A DNA stretch of 64,000 nucleotides. It comes from Amycolatopsis taiwanensis DSM 45107 (GTDB lineage Bacteria; Actinomycetota; Actinomycetes; Mycobacteriales; Pseudonocardiaceae). Position numbers and translations under genes: made by a program. Location of the stretch: NCBI RefSeq assembly GCF_000519205.1, contig NZ_JAFB01000009.1, positions 21,654 through 85,653 of the forward strand. Reading direction: 5' to 3'. The notes under the pieces were generated by a model, which ran no database searches, was not told where the DNA came from, and worked only from the letters and a program-made list of their open reading frames with translations. Each line of letters begins with the position of its first letter. Positions within the stretch are counted from its first letter, which is position 1. Below, one piece after another: positions 23,771 to 33,500 of the stretch.

Positions 23771-24543
23771 CCGATGCGCTCCGCGCCGAGTGGACCAAAC
23801 TCCGCACCCTCCCCAACACGGCCTGGCTGCTCATCGGTGCGGTCGCCCTCACGATCGGAGTCAGCGTCGTGGTCGTGGCCACCACCCACCAGTCCTCGGG
23901 CGGCGGCGGTGGCCAGGACCCCACGAAGCTCGCCCTCACCGGCATCGACCTCGGTCAAGCCGTCATCGCCGTGTTCGCCGTTCTGGTCATCTCCGAGGAG
24001 TACGGCACCGGTCTGATCCGCACCACCCTCGCCGCGATGCCCCGCCGGCGCACCGTGCTCGGCGCCAAGGCCGCAACCGTGGCCGTCCTCGCCCTTGCTG
24101 CCGGTGTGATCGCCGTTTCGGGCTGCCTCATCGCAGGACGGCTCCTGCTTCCCAGCAGCGGTCTCGACCCGGCGCACGGATACGCGCTCGTCTCGATCGC
24201 CCACGGCCCGACGCTGCGCGCCGCGGCCGGCAGTGCCGTCTACCTCACCCTTGTTGCCCTGCTCGCTCTCGGCATCGCCACCGCCATCCGCGACACCGCT
24301 GTCTCCATCGGGACCGTGCTCGCAGTGCTCTACCTACCGCCACTGCTCGCCCAAGCCGTGAGCGACCCGCTCCGGCACCACATCCAGCAGATCGCCCCGA
24401 TGACCGCCGGGCTCGCCATCCAGGCCACCACCAATCTGCGCGACCAGCCCATCGCCCCCCTGGCCGGCCTCGGCGTCCTTGCCGCATGGGCCGCCGCCGC
24501 CCTCCTGCTCGCCGGGCTCCTGCTCCGACACCGCGACCCATGA
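23767..24543 (+). CDS. ABC-2 type permease, second subunit
   Basis: A 258-residue membrane protein starting at ATG 23767, overlapping the previous stop. The N-terminus A-L-R-A-E-W-T-K-L-R-T-L-P-N-T-A-W matches the first permease, and six hydrophobic segments follow, with E-E-Y-G-T-G-L-I-R-T-T-L between helices 2 and 3. It has no extracellular insert; a short Ser/Gly-rich loop is in its place. With the ATPase and the larger permease it forms a complete heteromeric exporter. Confidence 0.9.
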   Translation: MTDALRAEWTKLRTLPNTAWLLIGAVALTIGVSVVVVATTHQSSGGGGGQDPTKLALTGIDLGQAVIAVFAVLVISEEYGTGLIRTTLAAMPRRRTVLGAKAATVAVLALAAGVIAVSGCLIAGRLLLPSSGLDPAHGYALVSIAHGPTLRAAAGSAVYLTLVALLALGIATAIRDTAVSIGTVLAVLYLPPLLAQAVSDPLRHHIQQIAPMTAGLAIQATTNLRDQPIAPLAGLGVLAAWAAAALLLAGLLLRHRDP

Positions 24544-24793
24544 GCCGGCAGGCGAATTTCGCCGTCTAGCGCGGTAATGCCGGGGTGGTCGTGCACGGCC
24601 CCGGGTTCGACATCGGACGGACGGCCTGACCGGCAGCTGACCACAAGTACCGGTCCATGGCAAAGGGAACCAGCAGGTCGGTGCCATCGCGCGAGGGGGC
24701 AGTACGGGGCGGTACGGAATACCTACGGTTTTGCCGCTGCATCGGCCGAGTTCGCACGGTGAGCGGGGTCGATTCCGGCGATATCGTTAGCTG

Positions 24794-26008
24794 GTGCAAG
24801 GGGCTTCGCAGGTGACCACGACTCCTCGGTCGTCGCCGGCGCGTGCGGCAGCGCGGTCCGGCGCGCATGGCGGTAAGCCCGTCGAGCCCGATCGCCGCAC
24901 GCAGGGCGCGGCCTGGTTCAGCGCAGTGCGGACACGGGGCCGCCTCGGTGCGGTCAGTGTCGCCCGCCTTTTGGCGGTCGAGCTCGTCCTCGTCGTCGCC
25001 ATGGTCGCCGTGCAGAAGATGTGGGCGTCGATCGTTGCCGGAATTCTCGGCGTGGCCGTGCTCGTGGTGCTGTTCGGACGCTCCGGCGGCCGCTGGTGGA
25101 CCGAGAGCCTCCTGCTGTGGCTGGGTTTCCGGGCCCGCCGGGGCACGGCGGGGGAGCAGCGGGACGACCCGCGCCTGATGGCGCTGTGTGAACTGGCGCC
25201 GGATCTGGTGGTCGAGGACATCGACGGCACCGGAGAGACCCGGATGGGCATGGGCAGCGACGACGCCGGCTGGTTCGCCGTGATCGCGGTGTCCGCTCCG
25301 GGGGACGCGCCGGCGCCCGCCGTCCCAACGGCCGCGCTCGCCCGTATCGCGGCCGAGGCGGAACAAACGGGCGTCGTGATGCAGGTCGTAACCCAAAGCA
25401 CTCCGGGAACCGAGGTCCGGACACGGGAGCGCTCGCTGTGGGTGGCCGTGCGGCTCGACGCCCGCGCGGTCGCCGAGTCGATGATCGGCAAGGGCAGCGA
25501 ACAGGTCGACGTACCGGGGGTGCTGTCCGAGATCACCCGCCGGGTCGAGCGGGTGCTGCGGCGACGTGGCCTGCCCGCCCGGCTGCTGGCCGCCGACGAG
25601 ATCGTGGACGCGCTGGCGCGATCCTGCGACCTGGTGCCCGGTACCGGGCGGCCGGGCACGGTCCCGGCGGTACGTGAGAAGTGGGATGCCTGGCATTCCG
25701 CCCGCCTGGCCCACGGCTGTTTCTGGATCAAGTCCTGGCCGGATGCCGACCGGAGCGCCGGACTGCTCGCCGCGCTGAGCGAGGTGCCGGCCGATCTGGT
25801 GAGCATCGCGTTCCTGCTCGAACCCTCGTACGAGGGCACAACGCTCCGCTGCCTCATCCGGGTCGCCGCCGATCCCCAGCGCTACCAGGAGATCTGCGAT
25901 CGGGTACGCGAGCTGGCCCGGCGGTCCGGCGCCCGGGTGTCCCGGTTGGACGGACAGCATGGACCGGCCGTCTACGCGTCGGCCCCGAGTGGGGGAGGCG
26001 CCCGATGA
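24794..26008 (+). CDS. eccE: Type VII secretion protein EccE
   Basis: A 404-residue protein from GTG 24794. After a charged N-terminal tail two close hydrophobic helices occur (A-R-L-L-A-V-E-L-V-L-V-V-A-M-V-A-V and I-V-A-G-I-L-G-V-A-V-L-V-V-L-F), then the conserved R-W-W-T-E and a soluble cytoplasmic domain with W-V-A-V-R-L-D-A-R-A and L-L-A-A-D-E-I. This is the EccE layout: a peripheral component of the ESX membrane complex that stabilises it. The stop overlaps the next start (ATGA). The ~250-bp gap before it shows no gene. Rightward orientation, separate from eccC. Confidence 0.85.
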   Translation: MQGASQVTTTPRSSPARAAARSGAHGGKPVEPDRRTQGAAWFSAVRTRGRLGAVSVARLLAVELVLVVAMVAVQKMWASIVAGILGVAVLVVLFGRSGGRWWTESLLLWLGFRARRGTAGEQRDDPRLMALCELAPDLVVEDIDGTGETRMGMGSDDAGWFAVIAVSAPGDAPAPAVPTAALARIAAEAEQTGVVMQVVTQSTPGTEVRTRERSLWVAVRLDARAVAESMIGKGSEQVDVPGVLSEITRRVERVLRRRGLPARLLAADEIVDALARSCDLVPGTGRPGTVPAVREKWDAWHSARLAHGCFWIKSWPDADRSAGLLAALSEVPADLVSIAFLLEPSYEGTTLRCLIRVAADPQRYQEICDRVRELARRSGARVSRLDGQHGPAVYASAPSGGGAR

Positions 26009-27114
26009 ACGCGGGGCAGTATCCGCCGCCGCAGCCCAGGCCGCCCAGGCCGATGGCCGCGCAGCCGGCAGCGCAACCCACCATCCCGCACCCCGGCGTG
26101 CCCGCCCCACCTCCGGCACGTCCCGAGCAGGGCGTGCTCGGCGCGCGGCCGATGCCGCCCGTACCGGCACGGACTCAACCGCAGCAGGCTCCGCCTCAGC
26201 AGGTTTCAGCGCAGCAGGCTCCGCCTCAGCAGGTCTCAGCGCAGCAGGCCCTGCCTCAGCAGGTCTCAGCACAGCAGGCACAACAGGGCAGCGCGAGGGA
26301 AGCGTTGGGGCGCTCGGGCCTTGCCGTCGGCATCCCGGCGCCCCTGCCGCCCGGCCCGCCGGCCCCCAGCGGTCCAAGCGGGCCGAGCGGCGGGCAGCGC
26401 CACGTCGTGCGTGAGCAACGGGAATGGCGGACGAGGCGGCACAGGTCGATCCCGCGGCTGCGGATTGGCGCGCACTACGCGTCCGAGCGTGCGCTGAACC
26501 TGCTGCAGGTGTCAGCATCGTCGTTCGGGATAGGGCTGGGCCGCGACAGCAACGGCGTCCCGATCGCGGTTTCCCTCTTCCGGCCGGAGCCGGTCACGGT
26601 TGATCTCGTCGGCGGGGCATGGGCGGCACGGCTGCTGGCCTACCGCGCGTTGCGATCCGGTGCCCGGCTGATGGTGTTCAGCGACCAGTGGGCCTACTGG
26701 GTGCAATTTGGACAGTCGGTGACCGGCCGGAGCGACCGGGTCGCGGTCCTGGCGCCGGACGCGGACGCCGGAGTGACCGCCAGTGCGGACGCGCCGGTGC
26801 TGTGCCTCCATGACACCGCACCCGCACCGGGGCAGCCACAGCCGTGGCAGACGCGTCTCCAGTTGCACAGGCGGGTCGCGCCGGAGCGTGTCGCGGCGGT
26901 CCGGGACGCGGATATGCTGCTGATGCAGCGACTCACCCCCAACGAGGCGGGGCTGATCGCGCCGGTGCTGGGTCTGCCCCCGCAGACCGTCGGGCAGTTG
27001 CAGACGTTGCGCGACGACATGATGGCCCTGATCACCCAAGGTGGGAACCGTTACGTGTGGCTGGACCAGGTCCCCGCCGAAGTCCATTGGCTCGGCCGCC
27101 CTGGCCGCTACTGA
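26005..27114 (+). CDS. ESX-associated Pro/Gln-rich protein
   Basis: A 369-residue protein coupled to eccE by a 4-bp overlap. The first ~140 residues are Pro/Gln/Ala-rich and contain three copies of a 10-residue unit, Q-Q-A-P-P-Q-Q-V-S-A (26182-26271). The rest is a globular domain: A-L-N-L-L-Q-V-S-A-S-S-F-G-I-G-L-G-R-D-S-N-G, V-T-V-D-L-V-G-G-A-W-A-A-R-L-L-A-Y-R-A-L, F-S-D-Q-W-A-Y-W and L-L-M-Q-R-L-T-P-N-E-A. No signal or membrane helix. I do not know the family; position suggests a cytosolic ESX accessory protein, with the disordered arm perhaps for docking. Confidence 0.65.
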   Translation: MNAGQYPPPQPRPPRPMAAQPAAQPTIPHPGVPAPPPARPEQGVLGARPMPPVPARTQPQQAPPQQVSAQQAPPQQVSAQQALPQQVSAQQAQQGSAREALGRSGLAVGIPAPLPPGPPAPSGPSGPSGGQRHVVREQREWRTRRHRSIPRLRIGAHYASERALNLLQVSASSFGIGLGRDSNGVPIAVSLFRPEPVTVDLVGGAWAARLLAYRALRSGARLMVFSDQWAYWVQFGQSVTGRSDRVAVLAPDADAGVTASADAPVLCLHDTAPAPGQPQPWQTRLQLHRRVAPERVAAVRDADMLLMQRLTPNEAGLIAPVLGLPPQTVGQLQTLRDDMMALITQGGNRYVWLDQVPAEVHWLGRPGRY

Positions 27115-27371
27115 TACCTCCGGGGGCAATCCCTTAGCAGCGCCTCCAGGCCGAACGATCGGTCATACAAATCGTGGCCGGTATGGACGATCGTCGGGAC
27201 CCAGGCCCCGGCGTCCTTGTTTCAGCGGGTAGGCGTCACCGTCTCCGCGGTCGTCCTCCCCGCCCCCATCCCCTATCGTCTCGTCGCACGCTGACCGCGG
27301 GCGAATGGACGCACGCCGTTCCGTAGACGGCGCACGGCGTGCGCCCAACTCGATCGGGAAACGGCCCTCGC

Positions 27372-27412
27372 CAGAACGACAGCAGGTGTCAAGGTCACCT
27401 GCTGTCGTTCTG
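27372..27412. terminator. Strong bidirectional hairpin terminator
   Basis: A perfect 17-bp stem, arms 27372-27388 and 27396-27412, starting CAGAACGACAGC, with a 7-base loop TCAAGGT. It lies between the convergent ends of the eccE unit (27114) and the leftward ESX unit (27427). The last 15 bp reach the stop of the leftward gene. Confidence 0.85.
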
Positions 27413-27426
27413 CGCGGGTCGCGACG

Positions 27427-29451
27427 CTAGTTTCCACCGCCCAGGGCGGATGGTGGGTTCGCGTGGTAGCGCTGCTCGCCCTGGCCGCCCGCGACCACCG
27501 GGCCGCCAGGGGTCTGGACCTCGAACGCGGACTCGTCGGTGACCGGCGCCTTCTCGCCGGGAACCGGGGTGGCCGGTAGTGGGCTGCGGGCGGTGCGGTC
27601 GGCGTGCACCGCGGGCCTGGCGTGCGGGTCCGACGTGGACACTTCGAGGCCGGATGTGCGCAACGCGGCCGGAATCTCTCCGGCGGGACCGACGGTGACC
27701 TTGTCCCGCTCGGCGAACCGGCCTTCGAGCATGGGTGCGGTGCCGGTGGGCAGGCCGGCGGCGAACTCCGACTCGGACCGCTTGCCGCGCTTGCGCCGCA
27801 AGGCCCGCCGGCCTTCCGCGATCCGCTCGGAGAACGTCTTGGCCGGCCCCGTCCGATGTGGATTCGACAGCACCGGTGGTGCGCCCAGACCGCCCGGCGG
27901 GGTCACCGGTGCCTCGGCCGCGCTTCCCGCGACGGATTGACCGCGCTTCCTGGCGTTGTCCAGCACGGACGGGGCGCTGCTCGGCGGCGGCTGGAAGCCC
28001 TGGGCGACCTCCGGGGCAACCGTCGAACTCGCGCTTGTCCCCTGCTGAGCCTGCCGGGGCCCCAGGCCGCCCAGCGACCCCGGCGGGACGGAACCCAGCC
28101 CCGGACTGCCCGCGTTGTCCTGCAGGCGCTTGTCCTGTTTGGACGCCGCCTGCGCTGATTGCGCGCCCGGGGGCGGGGTGACGCCTGGGGGCGGGGTGAT
28201 CGTGCCCGGCGGGTACAGGCTGTTGGAGGAGAGGTTCGGTGCGCCGTTGCCGGCCCCCAAGGCCGTCTCGGGACTCAGGTTGCCCAGCGTCGGCGGAACT
28301 CCGGTGGGTGTGTTCGTGCTGAACAGGCCTGGGCCCTTGCCGGCGAACGGAGTAGGAGCGGTGTTGCGGGCGTTGAACAGGCTGGGTACGAGGTTGGGCA
28401 GGCCGGTCAGGCCGGGCGGTGTGGGGGCAGGGGCGGACGGCGCCGGGACGGTGGGCGGTGGGGCACCGGGTGGTGGGGCCGGTGGGGCACCGGGTGGAGG
28501 CGCTGGTGGGGCACCAGGTGGAGGCGCTGGTGGGGCACCGGGTGGAGGCGCTGGTGGGGCACCAGGCGGAGGGGCAGGCGGGGCACCGGGTGGAGGGGCA
28601 GGCGGCGGGGCACCGGGCGGTGGGGAAGGTGGCGGGCCTCCCGGCGGGAGGCCCGGCATCGGGGGCGTGGGTTGGCCGAAGGCCCCGGGATGCGCGACGG
28701 CATTGAGTTTTTCCACCATCTTCGCGTGCCCGGTGTTCAGCTTCGTTAGATACGGCGCGTACTCCGAAGCGTACTTGTTGGCCAGTGCTCGTGCCTTTTT
28801 GTTGTACTCCTCCTGGTTTTCCCTGTCCTTGCGGTCCATCCCGGCCGCGACATTAACGCCGCCGTAGGGGTTGGTAACAAGTTTGTCGGAGGCGTACTGC
28901 ATCCCGGCGTGCACGAAGGCGTACTCGGTGTAGAGCTGGTCCATGTCGGCCTGTGCTTCACGCATCACCTGAGCAAGGCCGTAGAGCGCCACCTCGTTTT
29001 CGATGGCGGCCTGTTTCCAGACCTCGAGATAGCCCAGCGTCATCCCGACGTTGTGGAGGAACACCTGCTTGGCCTTGGGGGACTCCCAGTCCTTGATCAG
29101 ATCCTGGGTCTGCTCGCGGAGCTGGTCCGCTACCCCTTGCAGCATCAACGAAATGTTGCCCCACTGCTGGGCTCGTTCCTCGGTGGTGCCCGGCTGCTCG
29201 CCCTTGATCCACAGGTGGATGGTCCCGATGTCCTTACCCGAGAAGTCCCAGCTTCGGGTACTCAGGTCGGGGTCTTCACGGTCGTCCACCTTCTGCGCGT
29301 CGGAGTAGAACGTCGGTAGCGCCGGGGCGTGCCCCGAGTACTGGCTGGTGTAGTTCGGATCGAACAGCGGCGAAGCGGGGTGTCCCGCCGACGCGTTCTG
29401 CAGTGCATTGATGTCGTAGCCGAAGTACGGATCGTTGTCCTGGTCTGACAT
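27427..29451 (-). CDS. Large Pro-rich ESX-associated protein, PPE/WXG-like N-terminal domain
   Basis: A 674-residue protein. The first ~260 residues are helical with W-G-N-I-S-L-M-L-Q-G-V-A-D-Q-L-R, D-W-E-S-P-K-A-K-Q-V-F (a W-x-S/G turn followed by the long second helix), and E-Y-A-F-V-H-A-G-M-Q-Y-A, as in PPE/ESX substrates. Then a polyproline region carries seven P-P-P-G-A-P-P-A-type repeats (24-bp DNA unit, ~28470-28640), followed by disordered Pro/Gly/Ser sequence and a basic patch (R-R-A-L-R-R-K-R-G-K-R). It is 6 bp after the next upstream gene. Likely a secreted or surface substrate of this ESX system; function unknown. Confidence 0.75.
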   Translation of the reverse strand: MSDQDNDPYFGYDINALQNASAGHPASPLFDPNYTSQYSGHAPALPTFYSDAQKVDDREDPDLSTRSWDFSGKDIGTIHLWIKGEQPGTTEERAQQWGNISLMLQGVADQLREQTQDLIKDWESPKAKQVFLHNVGMTLGYLEVWKQAAIENEVALYGLAQVMREAQADMDQLYTEYAFVHAGMQYASDKLVTNPYGGVNVAAGMDRKDRENQEEYNKKARALANKYASEYAPYLTKLNTGHAKMVEKLNAVAHPGAFGQPTPPMPGLPPGGPPPSPPPGAPPPAPPPGAPPAPPPGAPPAPPPGAPPAPPPGAPPAPPPGAPPAPPPGAPPPTVPAPSAPAPTPPGLTGLPNLVPSLFNARNTAPTPFAGKGPGLFSTNTPTGVPPTLGNLSPETALGAGNGAPNLSSNSLYPPGTITPPPGVTPPPGAQSAQAASKQDKRLQDNAGSPGLGSVPPGSLGGLGPRQAQQGTSASSTVAPEVAQGFQPPPSSAPSVLDNARKRGQSVAGSAAEAPVTPPGGLGAPPVLSNPHRTGPAKTFSERIAEGRRALRRKRGKRSESEFAAGLPTGTAPMLEGRFAERDKVTVGPAGEIPAALRTSGLEVSTSDPHARPAVHADRTARSPLPATPVPGEKAPVTDESAFEVQTPGGPVVAGGQGEQRYHANPPSALGGGN

Positions 29452-29457
29452 GGCTTG

Positions 29458-30480
29458 TCACGCCCCGCCCGCGACGCGATTGGCCTCCGCGAGCCGCTGG
29501 TCCGCCAGCTCCGACCAGTCCTTGCCGGTGACCGGATCGCCCTGGAGCCCGATGTCGCGCTCGTTCGTCTTCTTCCCGTGGGCGTCTTCGGTGTAGTACT
29601 GCCGCGTGTGAGTGCCGTCCTGGTACGTGGTGGTGACCGTGTGGTTGGTGGTCGTCTTCTTGGGGACGACCTTGCCGTCCTTGTCGAGCTGGTCGACGGT
29701 CGTCTTCTGGTCGGTGACCTTGGAGGACTTGTCTGTTGCCGTGTCCGTGGTGGTCACCTGCCTCGTCCCACGCACCGGCTTGCCGTGCTGGTAGTAGGTC
29801 GTTGTGACCGTCTTGCCGTCGCTCGACTTCTCGATCTGGTAGACCGTGTTGCCCTTCTTGTCGGTGTACATCTCGGTCTCGCCATTCGAAGTGATCACCT
29901 TCGAACGGATCCCGCCGTCGGCCGTCTGGTAGGTGTAGACCTCGCCCGTGCCGAAGTTGAACTTGCTGAGCAGCTTGTCGCCCGAGGTGTCGGTCGGCGG
30001 GGGCGCGGTGGACTTTTCCGTCAGGCTTTCGAGCGTCTGTTTGGGATCGATGTAGTAGGGCAAATCGGCGGGCTTGTTCCCGCCCGGCATGACGAATGCC
30101 CATTCGACGGCGTTGAGCATGGCGGAGTTCTGGGCGTCCATGTCCTTGAACAGATCACCCATGATCAGCGCGACCGAGGAGATGGCGGCGAGGTTGTTGG
30201 TCAGGTCGGGAAGGCACTGTGCCATCTCTCGCGCATTGCGGCCGGCCAGCTTCTGGACGGTTGTGCCAGGGGGAAAGCCGCCCGTGCTCAATGCGACGTC
30301 CTGGCCGCCACCCGCCAGCGCCGTGTTCGCGGGCAGGCTGTCGCTTTCCAGGTTTCCCCGGAGCGTGGCCACGTTCTTGCCGTAGCCGCTGAAGGAGGAC
30401 GGATCGGCCTTGAGCGCCTTGCCGTCGGTGGCCCACTTCGCGATCGGAACCGTCGGTCCCGGATCGTCCTTTTGCGTCAT
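29458..30480 (-). CDS. ESX-associated protein with Thr-rich repeat region
   Basis: A 340-residue protein first in the leftward substrate pair. Residues ~1-130 are helical (Y-G-K-N-V-A-T-L-R-G-N-L-E and D-L-T-N-N-L-A-A-I-S-S-V-A-L-I-M-G-D-L-F-K), resembling an ESX substrate helical bundle. From ~175 come short beta-like Thr/Tyr/Lys repeats (Y-T-Y-Q-T-A-D-G-G, Y-T-D-K-K-G-N-T-V-Y-Q-I-E, T-T-T-Y-Y-Q-H-G-K-P, T-T-T-Y-Q-D-G-T) reminiscent of YD/MORN-type repeats. No signal peptide, as expected for ESX export. Paired with the downstream Pro-rich protein; likely co-secreted, by inference. Confidence 0.65.
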   Translation of the reverse strand: MTQKDDPGPTVPIAKWATDGKALKADPSSFSGYGKNVATLRGNLESDSLPANTALAGGGQDVALSTGGFPPGTTVQKLAGRNAREMAQCLPDLTNNLAAISSVALIMGDLFKDMDAQNSAMLNAVEWAFVMPGGNKPADLPYYIDPKQTLESLTEKSTAPPPTDTSGDKLLSKFNFGTGEVYTYQTADGGIRSKVITSNGETEMYTDKKGNTVYQIEKSSDGKTVTTTYYQHGKPVRGTRQVTTTDTATDKSSKVTDQKTTVDQLDKDGKVVPKKTTTNHTVTTTYQDGTHTRQYYTEDAHGKKTNERDIGLQGDPVTGKDWSELADQRLAEANRVAGGA

Positions 30481-30581
30481 TGTGCCCTCCCGTAGCCTGT
30501 GACCCTCGGCGGCGGACTTTGGCGCGAACCGGTGGCCCGACCTCTTTTATTCAATCATCATCCGGCGTGTCAAGCCCAGCC

Positions 30582-33500
30582 TTACTGCTCGGGCGGCAGG
30601 TGGGCGAGCTGGACCAGCTGTGCCCCGCCGGCGCGGGTGATCAGCCAGCCGCGGCCCGGCGGCAGCGGCTTGGCCTTGAGATTGCCCAGCAGCGGCCCCT
30701 CTTCCGGGCTGCCCGACATCAGGATGCCGGGCGAGGCCAGGTCGCGGATCCGGGAGAGCACCGGGTCGTAGAGCGCCCGCCCGGCGCCCCCGGTCCGGCG
30801 GGTGACCACCAGATGGAGCCCGATGTCGCGGCCTTGCGTCATGAACTCCAACAGTGGCACCAGCGGGTTGTCGTGTGGGTTCGGCGCGACCAGGTCATAG
30901 TCGTCGACCAGGATGAACAGTTCCGGTCCACTCCACCAGCTTCGGGTGCGCAGTTGCTCCGGGGTGATGTCGCTTCCTGGTAGGCGCTTGGCCATCGCGT
31001 CGATGGTTAGACGCACCATTTCGGCGACGGTTCCACTCGCGGTCGCATAACCGATGAGATATTCCTCGGGCACCAAGCCGAGCAGACTGCGCCGGAAGTC
31101 GATCAGCGCGATCTGCGCCTGCTCCGGGCCGAACCGGGTCATGATGCCGCGCGCAAGCCCACGCAGGAACGAGCTCTTGCCCGACTCGACATCGCCCAGC
31201 AGCAGCAGGTGCGGTTCGGTCAGGAAATTCAGGCCGACCGGCCGCAGGTCGGCTTCCGAGATGCCGATCGGGATGCCGTGCTCGTCGGGTGCGGGAAGGT
31301 CGGCGTAGGGCAGTTCCGCCGGCAGCAGCCGGACCGCGGGCGCCGTCTTGCCCGGCCAAGCGGTGTTGACCGAGGCGACGAACTGCCGGATCCCGTCGGC
31401 GAGATCGGCGGCGGTGGACTTGTTGTCGGTGCGCGGCACCCCGGCGAGGAAGTGCATCCCGTCCGGCGCCAGGCCCCGGCCCGGTGTCTGCTCGGGCACG
31501 CTCGCCGCCTGGCGGCGACCGATCACCGAGTCGGTCGGATCGCCCAGCTTCAGTTCGAGCCGGCTGCCGAACATGTCCCGCACGGTCATCCGCAGGTCCA
31601 TCCACCGGTTGGCGGTCGCGATGACGTGCACCCCGAACGCCAGGCCACGGTTGACGAGCTCGGTCACCGCGGGCTCGAGGTCCTCGAACTCGGCGCGCAG
31701 CGTTCCCCAGCCGTCCACGACCACGAACAGGTCACCGAAGCGGTCCTCCGGGAACCGGCCTTCGCGTAGCATCCGCCGGTAGGTCACCATGCTGTCGATG
31801 CCGCGCTCGGCGAACCGTTGCTCGCGTTCGGCGAGCAGCGTCCGCGCCTCGGCGACGCTGCGCCGTACCCGGTCCACCTCGCGCCGGTTCGCCACCCCGC
31901 CGACGTGGGCCAGCTCGCGCATCGCGGTCAGCCCGCCGCCGCCGAAATCGAGGCAGAAGAACTGGACCTCGGCCGGCGTGTGCGTCAGCGCGAGGCTGCC
32001 GATGACGGTCCGGACCACGGTGCTCTTGCCGCTGTGCGGGCCACCGACGACGACGAGGTTGCCGCCGGCGCCGGAAAGGTCCAGCCAGCACACGTCGCGC
32101 CGCTGGTCGGCGGGCCGGTCGATGATGCCGGCCGCGGCGCGCAGTGCTCCGTGATGCTCGGTCTCACCGGTGGTCAGGCCCCGTTCGGGACTGGTCATCA
32201 GCGGGTTGAGCAACTGGTCGAGCGTCGGCGGTTCGGCCAGCGGGGGCAGCCACACCTGGTGAGCCGGCCTGCCCTTGCCTTCCAGTCGCTCGACGAGGAC
32301 GTCCAGCAGGGTTTCGCCGAGCTCGTCGGCTTCGCTTTCCGCGGGCTCCGGCGCGGCGATCTCCTCGGTCAGCCGTGGCCGGAGGAAGCGCGTCGAGTAG
32401 TTCTGCACCGGGTCGATGTGGCGGCCTTCGTCGTCGGTCCGGCCGACGACGGTGCCGCCCTTGCGGTGCACGCCGGAGACGTAGGCGGCCTTGAACCGGA
32501 CGAGTTCGTCGGTGCCGAACTTCAGGAACCCGTTACCGGGCGAGCGCGGGAGTTGGAACGCGTCCGGTGAGCCGAGTACCACCCGGCTTTCCATGGCGGA
32601 GAAGGTCCTCAGCCCGATCCGGTAGGACAGGTGCGAGTCCAGCCCGCGCAGCCGGCCCTCCTCCAGCCGCTGCGAAGCCAGCAGCAGGTGCACCCCCAGC
32701 GACCGGCCGACGCGTCCGATTTGGACGAACATGTCGACGAAGTCGGGCCGCGCGGTGATCAGTTCGGAGAACTCGTCGACGATGACCAGCAGCGCGGGCA
32801 ATGGGTCGAGCGGCGCGCCCGCGTCACGGGCACGGGCGTAGTCGCGCTGCGAGCCGTAGTTTCCCGCCTTGCGCAGCAGTTCCTGCCGCCGCAGCAGCTC
32901 GCCGCTGATCGCGTCGAGCATCCGGTCGACCAGATGCAGCTCGTCCGCCAGGTTGGTGATCACCGCGCTGGTGTGGGGCAGCCGGTCGAGCTTGGTGAAC
33001 GTCGCGCCACCCTTGAAGTCGACCAGGACGAAGTTGAGGATCTCCGGATCGTGGGTGACCGCCAGCGCCAGCACCAGCGTGCGCAGCAGCTCCGATTTGC
33101 CGGAACCGGTGGCACCGACCAGCAGACCGTGCGGGCCCATGCCGTCCTGTGCGGATTCCTTCAGGTCCAGCTCCATCGTGCGGCCGTCGGCGGTGATGCC
33201 GATCGGCACCCGCAGCCGGTCGCGGCTCGACCGGGCCTTCCAGGTGGACGTGAGATCGAATTCGTACGGGTCGCCGACGCCGAGCAGGTCGGTCAGCTCG
33301 AGCGAGCCGGACAATGGCTGCTCACCGGTCGACAGCGCGGACAGCCGCAGCGGCGCGAGCGTGCGGGCCAAGCCGCGGATGCCTTCGACATCGATCCCGT
33401 CGGCCTTGCCGATGGCGCCTTCTCCGTCCATGGTCCGGCTGGTCAGGTTGCCGTCCGCGGGGGCGTCGAGGACCAGCGCCGCCGAGTCCAGCAGCCGCGG

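Noticed and set aside
24566-26518. A 650-codon reverse-strand frame across eccE
   Set aside because: Antisense to eccE and its partner, both of which have recognisable features and coupled starts.
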